From Arctopsyche grandis (Eukaryota; Arthropoda; Insecta; Trichoptera; Hydropsychidae): a stretch of DNA of 64,000 nucleotides. The notes under the pieces are model-generated. The model ran no database searches and was not told the DNA's origin. It saw only the letters and a list, made by a program, of their open reading frames with translations. Positions 1-14,430 of this stretch are shown in pieces (the first letter of the stretch is position 1; each line of letters starts with the position of its first letter). The stretch lies in NCBI RefSeq assembly GCF_051622035.1, contig NC_135359.1, positions 28,301,501 through 28,365,500 on the forward strand, written 5' to 3'. The position numbers and the translations under genes were made by a program.

Positions 1-1290
1 TTGAATATTGGTAGCTTATTAGTCAGTCGGAAACCATACCTACCGTTTCAGGATTAAAATCTGGATATGATGTAGGTGTTAGCTTAAAGCAATATGTAAA
101 TGCATGGAAATCAGTTCAACACGTATTCAATGCACGTGCAAAATACACCCACACACACATACACAATTCACATATGCAAGTGCATATTGCATTTGTTTTG
201 CGACGTCAATTCATAAGCGATGCTAAAGCTTGCCTACCTGTTCGTCCGATCCATTTGCATATGCAAAACACGTGTCAAATGCACTTTGCGTATTGCGAAA
301 AAAAAAGTCGCACATAAGAAAAGTCTCGCAATCGAATCATGAAAGTGTTTTACCACGCACTCTTAACTATGTACATATGTACAAACGTTTTAAATATGTA
401 TGTACTTTGAAATTAATAAACTGTAAGTTTTGTATATGTAAGTATAAAGATTACTTCATATCGACGTCTCGTATAAGAAGTTTAATACTAAATATTAAAA
501 GTTGAGCAAATTGAAAGTATACAAAATTCTCGTTAAACTTGCGGTGAACTTCAAAGGTGGTGTATTTGTTTGCGCTTGATAATTCAAATTAGAAAGTTTT
601 ATATCTCGTAGAAGTCTTATAATTTTTGCTTTCAGTTAATATGTATGCATATTTGAAGGGATTCAATCGAGACTAATGAATAAAACATTTTAAATGCAAA
701 TTTTTAAATTTCTCCCATCGGAATCTACATACATACATACATACATATGTACGTATACAAATATGTACATATACCTATACCTACATATTTTAACCTATTC
801 GTCTTGTAGCCTGCGCTCACTATTATTTTCATAATTGAATATGATATGGGAGTGAAATTTTGATATTCTCTATTCCACTTGGTATATATCGCATTTGAGG
901 CTGGTTCTTATACATACACTAGTGAATAGCCCGATGAAACATCATCGCATGGGTATAAAATTATTATATACTCTTATAAAACAAAAAAAAAAAATCCGGA
1001 ACCGGAACCGTTATTTTCGTAGACTCTCATAGATAGTTTTCAATTCTTTATTTGTAATAATTTTCGATTCTTAAAAATACGCAGACTCCCATGGAGAGTT
1101 TTCAATTATTTATTTAAAGACTTCCTATTTTTAGCGATACTGCAAATCGAAATCGATTCACTCGATCCATGACACCCGACTTCTCCCGACAACTACCGAA
1201 GATATGACTCCGTTTTGATTGGTTGTCCATACGTTCTGTACGATTATTGAATATTAACGTTATTTAGAGCAGCCTTTATATCCGTATCAT
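1..1290. other. Non-coding AT-rich stretch, no gene seen
   Basis: I see no splice-consistent or conserved coding frame here. The only notable items are short CATA-type microsatellites around 725-760 and scattered ATGTAC tracts. Short open frames in this stretch have no recognisable protein features. Confidence 0.6.
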
Positions 1291-1790
1291 GGTGTACTGG
1301 TCAGTGTATATTGATCTGGGCGCGATGGGGGTAGGTTCGAGTCGGCGTCCTGGAATTGATTTTATTTTTTCAAATATCGCTAAAATATAAATTAATTTCA
1401 ATTTCAATTTCAATAATTTCAATTAAAAATATATATTTAATTGTTTTATATGAAAAGAAAAAAAAATGGTTCAAAACCTCGCTAAATGAAATTATTAAAA
1501 TTACGTATTTTTATATGGCGAGAAGGAATATTTCAATTAATGTTTAAAAAAAAAAGGCGAAATGAAAAATTGGATTTGGCACGATGTCCGAGACCATTAT
1601 CTCATTAGACCCATATTCAGGCTATTTGGGGTGATCGGTTCGAGTCGCGACAAAGTCGTCTCGTCGAAAAATAAATTAATCGATTTTTATCGATTCGTTC
1701 ATTATGTTCGGCGAGAGTTAGGACACACACACACACACACACCCACACACACACCCACACACACACAGATTACCGTCGTTATATATATGA
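1291..1790 (+). repeat. tRNA-headed SINE-like dispersed repeat with (AC)n tail
   Basis: The head at about 1297-1352 resembles a tRNA, with a B-box-like GGTTCGAGTC at 1334-1343. The body from 1348 onward is closely matched by 59545-59960, including a second GGTTCGAGTC-like box (GGTTCGAGTCGCGAC near 1636). Both copies finish in an (AC)n tract, here about 1721-1767. Polymerase III-type boxes plus dispersed copies suggest a SINE or composite SINE. The family name is not known to me. Confidence 0.6.
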
Positions 1791-1904
1791 TATATCGGTG
1801 CTGGCTTTATTTGCAAGACATTTCCTACTTTTTATTTTATTATTTGATATTTTTAATTTATCTGCTATTATTATAATGCAATTGCTTTTTACTTACCTCT
1901 TATT

Positions 1905-2055
1905 AAGTTCACATGGTTTTCGTGTTAGTGGTCATTTTTTATATCTCTTTTCTCTTATCCGATCGTTTTCATACTTTGCCATATTGCTCATTTTGGTCAT
2001 CAATATATGTACGTTAATGTATCGTCTGCCATTACGTTGGAGATAAAATATCGTA
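1905..2055 (+). repeat. Dispersed repeat, inverted partner at 7335-7450
   Basis: The stretch containing CGATCGTTTTCATACTTTGC followed by CATATTGCTCATTTTGGTCA reappears in reverse complement at 7380-7430, with flanking similarity on both sides. A shorter part near the 7440 end also resembles 27235-27290. No coding capacity is visible, so this looks like fragments of an unidentified mobile repeat. Confidence 0.6.
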
Positions 2056-5000
2056 TACAATGCGTATCAAATATCCAGAATCTCAGGTACGGTGACGTCT
2101 ATGACGGTACGGCAAGCTACCATAATCTATCTTCAACCTTTTCGCCTTGATATGGCGATATCAGATTTTAATTGTTTAAACGCCTAAAATTCACTCTATA
2201 TTTTATAAAATTTGCTCTATAGGTTCTCGTTATCTCTAATATTTAAATATTTATAGTTTTAACTCTCATATGGATATATAAATTTCAAATTTGGCGTCTA
2301 GCTTCATGTAATGTAATACACGATATATATTGATTTATGGCCAAATATGTCAAATCTGACATTTCACGGCTAAAAGTATATCTCTTCACGGAGTTTTATA
2401 TGCGAGATAAGTATTCAATAAGAAGTTATGTTGTATCTAATTGTTAATATGATTTACCATAAGCTTACATACATTTAGTTTTTTACAATAAGCTTACATA
2501 CATACATTATATAAAATTAGTTCAACAGCTACCCATAACCTCAAATTTCATTGTTTATTTCTCCAAAACAAACTTTCTAACCAATACAAGCTTCATATAT
2601 GTACACAGATCAAACAGTGATAGTTTTATTTTTAGTTATCAGCTGATTTTTATGATTATGTATGTATATTTTTTTTTCTCATCTCTCTGTATGTTTTCGA
2701 CCACTGTGATGCATTAAGGACTATCATGCTACAGTGGTCCAAACTCAAACTTTATTATATATTCATCAAAATCATATATGCATGTACCACAATCTATAAA
2801 ACTATCGTATGTGTTTATATATTTTTAATACGACTAGTTTAAACTTACTAAATTGACTAGTTTATCGCCTAAATGTAATTGGGCATTTTTTTCGTACAAA
2901 ATTTTGTTGGACCAAAAAGTTTTATTTTAAAAGTATTTTGATATAACTAGACTGCAATTTATTTTACATTTGAAAAAGTAACACACAATATATACAGAAA
3001 GGTTAATCGTAGCATGTAATTGAAAAAAAATTGAATTACAGGCGCTCAGATATATGTATCTTGTGTGTGTTTACAAATTGTCTCAATAGTTGAAAGACGA
3101 AATCACTCCACTAGACCGAAAACTAATGTGTTGATTATTCTAGTTTTGGCAACACAAATATCTGCCTACAAATGGGCTATTAATATTAAAATCCATTAAA
3201 AATGACGTTCATAAATAATATATATGAAAATCTTACTCATTTTCTTGATGCTATTGATTTTGAACTCATTTACAGAAATTATGTATGAACCAGAGATAAT
3301 CATAGCAAATGGTTTTGTACGACTAATTGTACTTGGTCAATTATTCAAACATACCAGAAATGTAACAAACGTATCGCAGTCCCATTGAGTTTCGAGAAAT
3401 TAATAACGGAAATTGCTCACAAAAACGCTTATTCCTCGCGATATAAACGCACCATTGTGCACGTGCTTTAAATGGCCAATATCTACATAAATCTTAATTG
3501 AATTATATAGTTCACATGATGTGTAATAGATTTGATTTCAAAACGATTGCGTGGCACTATTCAGATCAAGGTGAAAGAAACGGGTCGAGTCATTGACATT
3601 TTTTTTCTTTTACTTTTGGCATTGTTCGTACTCCACGCACGATATTCAAAAGGGTTAATGTGAGAACGCTTTTCGCATATTATAACCACGCATAAATACC
3701 CTGGATAAATTGAACGGGTCATTGCCTAGGTCAATGCACGATTTTTCTCACCCCCTAAAACATACACACAAAATATACCGTTTTTAATATCGCGTGAGAA
3801 AAATACTTATAGTGGATTTTCCCCTATTCCCGTCCCTATCACACTCGCCCCTTCATTTCTATCACGCGGTAAGAGAAAAACTCATATTGGAGGCTTAGGT
3901 CATGAAAGCCATGACGTTTGATGTTTGTATTCGGATTGGCTGTATTTGTTGGTTTTCTTCTTGTGTTATTTATTTACTATGCAGTATTGAATGAGTGAAC
4001 GATACACATTTTTATTTACATGATTTTATGCTTTGTATTGTGTATTAATTTTCCATTTAAACGACTCACCTTTGAAAATCAATACTTAAATAAAATAAAT
4101 GATCTAATATATGACTTCATAATTTTAGGTTGCATTAACTGCATTCAAAAGTATAAATACAATAACAGCTTTAATATAATATATGTAATATCATTTATAA
4201 ATTAATTCAAAGGTAACAAAACACAAAAGGTCAGAATCATCAAATTCGCCGTTTAAATAATTAAAATATATAATATAAACATTACATTTACATAATGAAA
4301 TGTGAAATTTTGAAGATGAGAAAACGTATTTATTTATTTTTCACAATCTATGTATGTACATATGTGTTTGTTCAACAAAACAAACGCAAAAATAAATCAT
4401 TGAATAAAATAAAGGTAAGAATGATATGAAATCAATAAAACTGAAATAAATAAAACATACTAATGGAAAACAACGTTTTGTACATACAAAATATTCCACC
4501 ACAGAAACACAAAAATAGACATATGTAAATACTTTTTCATTCAAAAATTAAACTTTAATATGTACAACAAAATGGGAGTTTAAAATTGAATTGTATAATT
4601 ATATAAATATTTTATACTATTTTCGAAATACATATGTACATCTCAAAGTTCACGTACTAAATCTATTCAAGGATTATCATTCTAATAAAAATGAAATAAA
4701 CGTCTAACAACTATAAAGAAGATTTAACCTGTTTATAAAAGCTACATATTAGCGTTAATCTATCATAATATTTCATATATGGATATTACTTTTGAAGCAG
4801 GTATTAGTAGTTAGTTTTCACATTAGAAACAAAGTTATGCGAAAATGTATAACATTTCGGTAAAGGTCCTTCCTGCAAATGATCGCAACAAAATAAAACA
4901 AATGCAAAAGGACCATAAGTGCAAATTGGTACATTGTAATTCAAACGTGCACGGTGCACTAGCATTCGAATTACAAATTCATTGACATTGAGGATTTCAT

Positions 5001-6359
5001 TTCACTGTAACATATATATTTTTTCGTCGTCAATTTAACTTTCAACAAGCGACAGCATCACACATCTAAATCAAAGCGCACGTGAGTGAAGTCATTCATC
5101 ATCACTGCGTTATTGTGAACATCAAATTGTATGGATAATGCGATTGTCTTGTTACATAAATTATCGACGGCCAATTAGCCGTTATTAATTCAGTGTCGGT
5201 GGGCCTATAGACCAGTTCTGTGCGCTAGAATTCCATGTGCATAAATCCGGGATTAACTACACGTTACACTTTCACACAAGCAGTTAGTTATTTCCAAAGT
5301 GGGGGTGGGTTCAATTTTATAACGTTTGCCGTTTAAATGCACCGCGGTTGTTGCTCTACGCTTTTACGCTATTTATTCATTCGCTGAAAACTGAAATATA
5401 AAACTCGTGTCCAGAACGATCGTTTGGCTATCGCACGCAAACTCTCGTTAATCCTTTAACCGTTGATTTTTTTTTCATTTACATATATACCATAGGCGAC
5501 CAATTGTTCAAATTCGATGTTAAAAGGATTAAAAAAAAACACAGGTATATTTTCACGGCACGATTTTATGAAATTTAAATGTTAAGGTATTGCATAAGTG
5601 ATCTCTTCCTTATTTATATATTGTTTTAAGAATAATTGGGAAAGGCGGCAAATCCGATGTACCCAAGAGATTTGATAATACATAAAGTAGTATATAAACA
5701 GGGCCGATGAGAGGGGCATTGGGATAACTTTGGGAATTGGGAATTGGCTTGGAAGGCGCATTGGAATAACACAAAATAGATGGAAAAAAATTAGCAATAC
5801 TATCTTGAAATTTGATCAAGAACTTACATAGTTTATGAGTTCAATGCTATACTGACTAAATTACGTAGTGACATAAATTTAGTTTACGGACTGCATTCAT
5901 TTTATTTTTAAATTTTAATAACATTTAACCGGCACATTTCAATCAATTTATTTTACGTGTAAAATAAGCATACCGTTTTTAGATTTGTCTTATGTGCATA
6001 AAGTCATGAAAGTTGAATGTCGGGCGACAGTAAAACCTTCATTTTAAAAATCAAAAAGTTCGCCGGAAAGCTTTACGTCTACGATAATAATTCCCGTTTT
6101 AGTGTTATTCTTATTTTTTTGAGCCGACAATAAAATTTCGCATGTATCGGTAACGTGTCGCAATAATCGTATATTGCGCCATTACTAAATAAACTTCCTT
6201 TGCGGAAATCTAAATCGCGGAGCATAAAAGTACACAGTAGTAGGTATTTTGACTTTTTTTACGATTTTTTGTCTCGTATTTAAATGGCGTATATTTATTT
6301 TATTTCGTCGCCGACTTAAATTGTTTTTATTGTGTCGGCAACAAAGGCTTTTCCAGCAA

Positions 6360-6800
6360 TTTTATTGTGAGAAATGGCGACCGGTACGATGACAGTACGG
6401 CGGGTTAACACGCCGTCAAATTAACCGTCTATTCTTCCTGTCTTTTTTTCGTCCCAAATTTTTTCTTTTTAATTCAACGCCATTTTCTTCGCGTGGAATC
6501 GTTAGGTTGGTAAAATTCCACAAAATAAAATGCAATATTACGTTAACAAAGTTGTAGTATCCCTTATATACATAGAGCGGGCGCGCGCGCCGGTGCGGGA
6601 AAACTTTCACCGGGACGATTGAAACAAAGTTTCCCGCTGCGCGTCTTTATACGGCGAATTTCCGCCAGGTTCTCTGGCTTCTCTTTTTCCCATCGTTTTT
6701 CCATTTTCCGCGGCGTCGGTTTTTCCGCAAGTAACGGACTATTGACTCGCGGCCTCAATGCCGTTTTCTTTCAACGACTAGGCGTGGGAAATGCGACGTC
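6360..6800. other. GC/CpG-rich block in AT-rich surroundings
   Basis: This block is clearly richer in G+C and in CpG than the sequence around it, and it holds a perfect GGCGCGCGCGCC palindrome near 6579-6590. Short ORFs run in several frames but none carries a recognisable domain. It could be a promoter-like CpG block, a conserved non-coding element or an exon of an unseen gene. Confidence 0.3.
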
Positions 6801-7334
6801 GAATATTATTATTTCTTCTCTCGAGTGAAAGTAAAACAAGAATTGTACTCCATACGAAGTGGGCTTCACGTATATTGACGATGAACTTAAAAAGTAAATC
6901 GAAAAAAATAAATAAATCTGGCATGTACATATATTTATTAATATATTTTATAACAATTTCCATAGTGATATGACAAATTTTATTTAAAGAGAGCATAAAA
7001 TATTTATTGACATTAAATAATCAACGAACGCTGATCGCATTTTTACAGTAATGGAGAAAGTAGACTAATTTTGTAAAGAAAGCGTCTCAACAAGTGTATT
7101 ACAAATGAAATAAAACTAGTAATTGCTTATTATAACCAATTTCAATATTGAGAATATAAACATACCTTAATGCTAGGCTTTGACTCACTATCTTCGAGAA
7201 TAATTATTGCCATTTCCAGATATTTCTTTGGAGTATTAAAAGGAAGAATCGATAATCCTTCGATTTTATTGGAATTAAAATTTTCGACTACGAGACGTCA
7301 CCGAGATTAAAATTTTCCGACTTATTTCGCTTCT

Positions 7335-7450
7335 TAAGCGATAAATTATCTCTATCGTAATGGCGTAGGATCCATTGACTTGTATTGATGACCAAAATGA
7401 GCAATATGGCAAAGTATGAAAACGATCGTATAAGAGGCAAACTTTTTCCT
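7335..7450 (-). repeat. Dispersed repeat, inverted partner of 1905-2055
   Basis: Reverse-complement match to 1905-2055, with a core of more than 40 nearly identical bases. A neighbouring segment (GCAAACTTTTTCCTG, about 7437-7480) is related to 27235-27290 in the opposite orientation. This indicates a repeat family with at least three members in the window. Confidence 0.55.
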
Positions 7451-9689
7451 GAATTGTAATCGTAAGTGAAGCGTAAAGGAGGTATGTAAAAATTACTTGT
7501 AGTAGTGTTTTTTGTTTTATTTTACATATATTTATTTTTCATATATTCATACACTATACGTGCCACAGGAATAACCAAAAGGTGACAAATATGATAAGAT
7601 TATTTTTGTACATTATCAATTATAACAAAATAATATAATAGAGACATAACAAGATAATAAAATAGAATACAATAGAGACATCTATGGACAGTCAACAATT
7701 ATTTTGATACACAGCAAATTTGCGAAAATTGAATTATTTACTTAACAAAATTCTAATAGAATACGGTCGATCTGTGTTTTTGATAACCACAAGACCTCGC
7801 CCACAACCTATCTACTGATAAACAACAGCTCAACAGCACTATTTTTTAATCTGCTGATTTCAACAATTGACTCTATGTATATACAATTGACAAATATATA
7901 GGAAATACTATTATCAAAGTTTCAACCTTGAGCCTTTCAGTATACACACAAACTATTTGAAACTTAGGCAGTGTAATTTATTCTATTAGTAAAATTTGAA
8001 GCTTTACTTAGTCATAAAGTTTAAGCATTTTACGGTTGAAATAAATAGTAAAATATTTTAAAACGTCTAAAGAAAATTACTAAATGTTGAATTTTTTTTT
8101 TCAACAGTCTTCAATCATGTTTAAAATTCAATTACTACATACTATAAATATTCATATGCCCAATTCAACGAAGTTGAAACCTAAATAAATCTAGATTGAA
8201 ATACCGACTGACATATGTACAATAGTTCAAATTTTTTATACATTAATATCATCAGCACACAAAGTCGAGAACCATTGTCAAAATTGTAAACACATGAGTA
8301 ATTACCATAAATTTCAGCCCGCTTGTTTTTGCATAAAACAATTATTCTTCAAAAGTAAATTGTACGATATAAAATTTTATCTTGCTTCATTTTCTAGAGG
8401 CTTAAAATTAATACAATAGGCTTAACCACCCGAATCACCAAATATAATACATTCAGTAAGAGTCTTTCTTTTTTTACAGCTATAAATTTTAAATAAAATA
8501 TTGAAACAATTTTTTTCTTTTTAATTCTCAACCTCATACATATTACACATACAATTTTACAAATTATATAATCATCTACGTATGTAATTGTGCACTGGAG
8601 CGGTCTTCAAGTTCGGTCAAAGGAACGCACAAGCATTTTATAATATTACACATTAAACATTTATCCACTTATCGACATACCAAAATACGCACAATATTTT
8701 TTCCCATCGTAAATACGTATCAGCACATAAAACTTGTAATATAATAATATACCAACACTCTACTATAACATATACATACATACACGCATATGTAGTGCCT
8801 GAGTAAATACATACGCGACCTTATAAAATTTGCATACAATCTCGACGTAGAAAAAAAACAATGACCCTCGAATAAATAAAGGTAAGAGACTTTTCGAGAG
8901 CGCGATCCACGTAAAAGTCGCGAATATATTTTCGAGAGAGTATTTTCAGTACACTTCCACAAGTTTGATTGAATTCTCGAGTACTTGGTCGTGCGTTCTC
9001 GACAGCCTTATGTGAACACATACACACACCCACACACACATATATATACATGTTTATATGTATTTATATGTATATATATAGGTACACACCGGTTCATTCT
9101 TGCATTGGATTTTCCGGGATTAGGTGAGTTTACTTTAGCTCGTGGGAGAGGAAGAGAAGGTGGAAAACTCGACCGAGCGCAATTTGGTTTTTCATTTGAA
9201 AAGTTTCCAAAGGCAGTTGCGACGAATCGCTTTAATTTTTTTACATTATATCGATATATGTATATGTCCTATATTGTGTTGGATGCAAAACCTACATATG
9301 AATACGGGAAATAAAAAAGGATCCAAGTGTAATTTTTAAGATTTAGAGATAGTACATCGATTTTTGTCAATATGTTGTACAACAATTGTACGAGCAATAC
9401 AAACTTGCTTTTGATATACCTTTACGCCTTTATATCCTTACATACTTGATTGAAATCCCACACATTTTATATATTTATAGATTATATTCTCGTACATTTG
9501 TTGTTGAAATATTGTTTAAATTGCTTTTTTATTTTATTTAATTATTTAATAATCATTTTTTATAGTCCAGTACATTAGGTTATTATTTCTGGTATTCATA
9601 TTATATTGTATATGTACATACATACATATATGTAAACATTTATTGGATGACTGGACTTTTCAATGAATCCTTACATACATACATACACA

Positions 9690-10110
9690 GTTAGCCAGTA
9701 GTATGGCTCGTTTATCTTGAGCACCGAGAGGCTAGCGGGTTCGATCCCATGCTAATCTTTAATGCTGCTGGTCAGACTTGAATATTTTAGCTCCAAGTCG
9801 ATCGTTTCCTATCGGAATTTGCCAATTTATCTGATTTCATTGTTGAAACAGTTCCTCCATAAAATTGTCACAGATATTTGAATTTGATTAAATACAATAT
9901 GTAAAATTTTTGTACAAGTCTAAGTCCATAGATATCTCTATGGATTAATTGAGTAATTGATTAATTGTTAATTTCGTGTTGTTCAAGGTCTCGAAATACA
10001 GCGATTTATTTAATAAAAAATGCTGCAATGTTTGTAATCAATTGTCTAAGAAAGCGCATTGGGGTTTACCTGTTAGGTATTCCTGGTATTCCTACATATG
10101 TAAAAATAAA
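9690..10110 (+). repeat. tRNA-derived SINE, plus strand
   Basis: The head at about 9690-9760 has a B-box-like GGTTCGATCC at 9738-9747. The body shares blocks with the minus-strand copies at 14965-15278 and 40480-40775, for example CGATCGTTTCCTATCGGAAT and the CCATAGATATCTCTATGGA segment. The 3' end carries GGTTTACCTGTTAGG and then A-rich sequence, and this end also occurs alone at 17541-17625. Confidence 0.7.
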
Positions 10111-13100
10111 AAATAATTGTATCTAATTTGATCTTCGCAGAAAGATTTATATAATAATTTTACTTTTGTCATGAGTTTTTGGTCCAAAATTAGACGTTAC
10201 AAAACGAGAAGAACGCCGTAGAGAATATCCGAGATATTCTCGTAAGCATAGTTGCATAATAATGCATAAATTATAAATCTACGGTAATATCTCGACACAT
10301 TTAACTTTGGACTAAGAACTAAAGACAAGGAGCACTTACGTAAGTCAAATTAAAGCTTACATAAATTAAATATATATTGAGTAAAATACACACTGACATA
10401 CGAACAATCAAATTTTTATGTTAAGAAACTTATATTTATTTACATCCATTACGCAAATCAATGATTTTCATTCAAAACCGCAAAATTTAGCACACTATTC
10501 ATAGTACTATAGCTTTGTTAAACGGTTCAAATTTTTAACTTTCACCCACCCGAGCAACACCGAACATTTTAACAAGTATAATACACATTCAACTATAAAT
10601 AATTATGAAATAAAAAGGAAATAGTTCGGTGAATAAAATATTTAAAAAATTTAACACAGTGTTATGAAAATTTTCCAAAGATTTTCCACTATATACAAAA
10701 TTAAGGCCACAACAAATCAGCGCCAAAACATCGACATTGCTTCTTTGAAGTCAGTGAATGCAATCGGGCGCAGGTGGGAGACCTCAACACCCTCACAAAC
10801 GACCCCTCCCAGTCACGGGGTGGTCTTCCAGGGGTAGATTTAGGTGCAGTCACACGAGAACAATTAATTACAGTCGCGACACCTGTACCGACACCGATGC
10901 GATGCCGCGATACAAATTATACGAATACACATAATCCCGGCTCGTTAAACACGAGCCATAGAAATAACAGGTGTACGATAACAATACACCTGTGGGTTAT
11001 CCAACGCATATATGTATGTACGTAACTAGCGTCGAAGTCTACTTATAAATGTACGTATGTACGAGGATTGAATCGAGTATGTGACTTTTATCGATGTAAA
11101 AATAAATACAATTCAATACGGCGATGTTTGCGCAACGTTGGAAAAATGATTGCTTCGTACGAGATGAAGTCGACATGTTTGCAACGAACGCTTAATCATT
11201 TTTCAATAAGATGAAACATTGTGGTCAAACTTTCGTATTGCGGTTTTATTTTGTAATACCTTGAACTATACCTTTTTGTGGCTTTATATAGAAATTCAAT
11301 TCTTACAATGTATTATTCTTAAGTCAAGGTGCAATTATGATATTTTTAATATTGTACATATACGTAAGCATTATACTTTTGAATAATCTCCGTAAAATGT
11401 ATGCATACATACAATACTCGTATTTTGACTTTAGAATTATATCAACATTGAAAATGATATAAATCATTTTAAATTTCATATTTTGTGCTTTTTCTTCTTA
11501 TTCTTTGTATTGCTATTTTTACTCTATTATTATACTGTTATGTGTTTTTTGCATATTATACAAGGTATGTGCAATTATTTCAACTTCAAACATGTAATTA
11601 TATAGTTAATTTGACTATAAAAAATAAAAAAAAAGATTAATTACTAACCAATTTTTGACCAAAAATTTCATAATAGCCTCCAGTTTATTTTACAATTTTT
11701 TTGTACAAGATTTTAATTGATAGATAATATTACATCAAATGTTATGATCTAATTTTGTTAATAGCTTAAATGGCTTATTTTTCTTTTCTGATTGGATTTT
11801 CTCTAATTTCATTATAATACATATATATTTTTATGTAAGTAGCTCATTTTGTTGGTTTAGTATTCAATAAAAATTTTAGTAAACATACATACATATACAT
11901 ATACCGAAAAAATTATTTAGTATAATAAGCTATACGAATTTGTTTTAAAATTTAATTATACGATATTTTTTATATAAACCTTATTTATCGTATTTTTAAT
12001 TTATTATGAAATATATATAGTATGTATATTTATTTTACATATACACCTAAAGCCAATTCGTGTAGACACTTCAGGAAAGTTCATAATAATTTTCACTGAA
12101 CAGTTCGAATGTAATCAAAGAAACTTCCTTTGCTTACGTGTAAATAAATATTTAGACGGGATCTGTTGAAGTATGTATTTAACAAACAATTTTCTGTTTA
12201 AATTTTGAATATATCAATCCAATTTAGGGAATTTCCTTACACTTTTTTCGACAGAACCTCAATCACAATTTTTCTAATTCTAATGGGACTTTTTACGCTG
12301 TCGTAAACATTTTCACTTAATTCGGGCAAGAAAATGTCTTCAGAGCGGCGACGGAAATTTTCCTAATCCGTGAAACCTTCAAGGTGGAAAGTGGAAGGAG
12401 GATTACGGGGGATAAACGGGGAAAAGACTCGTAGTCAAATTACACTTTGATTGACAGCTGCGGATTTAGTCCGTCGAACGAATCACCTTCAGAGGTGGGT
12501 ATACTTATTTGTTTACGAGTGAAAAAAAGTCGATATAAATGTACATATTTCATTGTCAGACTTTCATTGAATTCAAAAGTCGACGACACGAGCGATTAAT
12601 GGTGGATTATTCGTTACCGCTTTTGAATTGCAAATCTCCAAAGTGCGATCGCTTCAGGCGAGTCTGCGAAACTTCTGGTCTGAAGAGCAAACTGTGGCAA
12701 ATATTAGAAGGAAAATTGTCGCACTTTGCACATCCACAAAGCGAAATCACGCTCTGAAAAGCGTAATCGTCATCATTAACCTCTCCCGGTGCAAAACTAT
12801 ACAATTCAAATATTACTACTTTCTTTAATTTAACACTTCAAACTTTAAATTAATCTCAACACATTACAATAATATTTTATACAAATAAAACCAAATTTGA
12901 ATCGTATGTATTTAAAACTTAATTTCCAACAATTTTCGACAAAACGAATGAAACATATCGATAGTAAAATTTTGATCTAAAATCAATTCTAATCCAATTT
13001 TTTTTATTTATATTTTAAATTTCTGTATTAATTAAATCACTTGAAGATCAAACAAGATCAAAATTGAACTCTTACTAATTGGTTTCATTAAATTCTAGGG

Positions 13101-14430
13101 TAAAAAATAATACTCAACAGTCTTTAGAAATTATAGCAAATTTATTCGATTCAAAACATCAAATTATTCTAGCAATAATAGATACATTAAAATAATTACT
13201 GAAAATTTACTCTAATCACTATGTATGTACATATGTACATATGTAGCCATGTAAGTAAATACAGCAGTAACAAAATTGTATTTTTTTTTAAATTCACTTT
13301 TGAATAGAGAGCTTCATATTATATACATACAACTCGCTGAATAGACGAAAATTTTACGGACGTTTTTTTACATTCAGCTAAAATTCAACCTCATTTATGT
13401 AAACATAATCTTTTTCGTATAAAATTAAAATTATACACACACACTGTGATAGATTGCGAAAGGCTAATTTATATATAAAAAAAAACCGCAACGTAATGCT
13501 GAGATAAAATGTGACCCAAATTTAAAACTCTTTTTGACCGCGAGCTATATTTTATTTTTATTTTTTCCCAACACAGAAACGTCGCTTTATATTTGAACGA
13601 AGCTTTTCATCAACTCGAACGTTAATCGACGTTCATTAATTTCTTGAGGTACGCTGTGTTGTTTTTTTTTTTTTCATTTCTTTCACGCCTAATTTTTTTT
13701 AATGAGCGACGAAAGGGTTAAAAATGATCGTGAAAGCCTCGACGTCACTTTAGTATAATTTAGAGGCACGACTTGTGGTGCAAACGCTTAACTTCTGAAC
13801 ACATTTCCATTGTGCATGGTCTCTCTCTCTCACTTTCCAGAAGATTCGGGGAAAACGCCTCGTCATATATCTCCAACCATAATGTGGTTGTAAACATTGT
13901 TGGCGGTCTGAAAAGTTGGCTGAAAAGTTATAACACTTTGGCGTGATCTTGTTACCGTTAACATTACCATATTTATGGGGACGTGGAAGCCTTTGTCTAG
14001 CAAACGGGTGCCATTGTCTTGATGTTTAACGAGATTTTTCCCCATAGAACGAAACTATCCATTAGAACGGCGAACCCATCTCGTTTTATTAGATTTTAAT
14101 TTATGCAAGCTTTACTGACTATACCTAGATAATAGTTACGAGATTTGATTAGCACAAAAACCGATAGATCTTCAGCTTTATTTCGGTATCATAAATGTGT
14201 GTGTGTGTGATTTAAAATAAGATTAATAATACCAATTTATCATTTTATGTAGTATCACTACAACAAATTCAAATTTTTTTACAAATAAATTCAGCACGAG
14301 GACATAGTTATGTTGTATTTATATTTATGTGCGGTGCATCGGTGCATTTGTATGTATGTACATAAGTACATACATACAAACATATTTTAGAATACCAGGA
14401 GAAGGTATACGTTTTTTTTATTTTTATTTT
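10111..14430. other. Non-coding stretch, no gene seen
   Basis: AT-rich with a few moderately GC-rich islands (10740-11030, 12290-12500, 12590-12780). Short ORFs occur in these islands but show no domain, no repeat homology and no supporting splice structure. CATA/GTAC tracts are present near 13215-13245 and 14340-14385. Confidence 0.5.

Larger units (their letters stand above)
1791..9689. other. Long non-coding stretch, no gene seen
   Basis: AT-rich sequence without a supportable gene. It contains a dispersed repeat at 1905-2055 whose inverted partner is at 7335-7450, and a GC/CpG-rich block at about 6360-6800. CATA, TA and CA microsatellites occur near 9010-9080. It may be intergenic or intronic to a gene outside the window; nothing visible decides this. 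Confidence 0.5.

Noticed and set aside
10774-11025. 83-aa ORF in a GC-richer island
   Set aside because: No domain, no homologous copy in the window, no splice or promoter support. A short frame of this size is expected by chance in GC-richer sequence.
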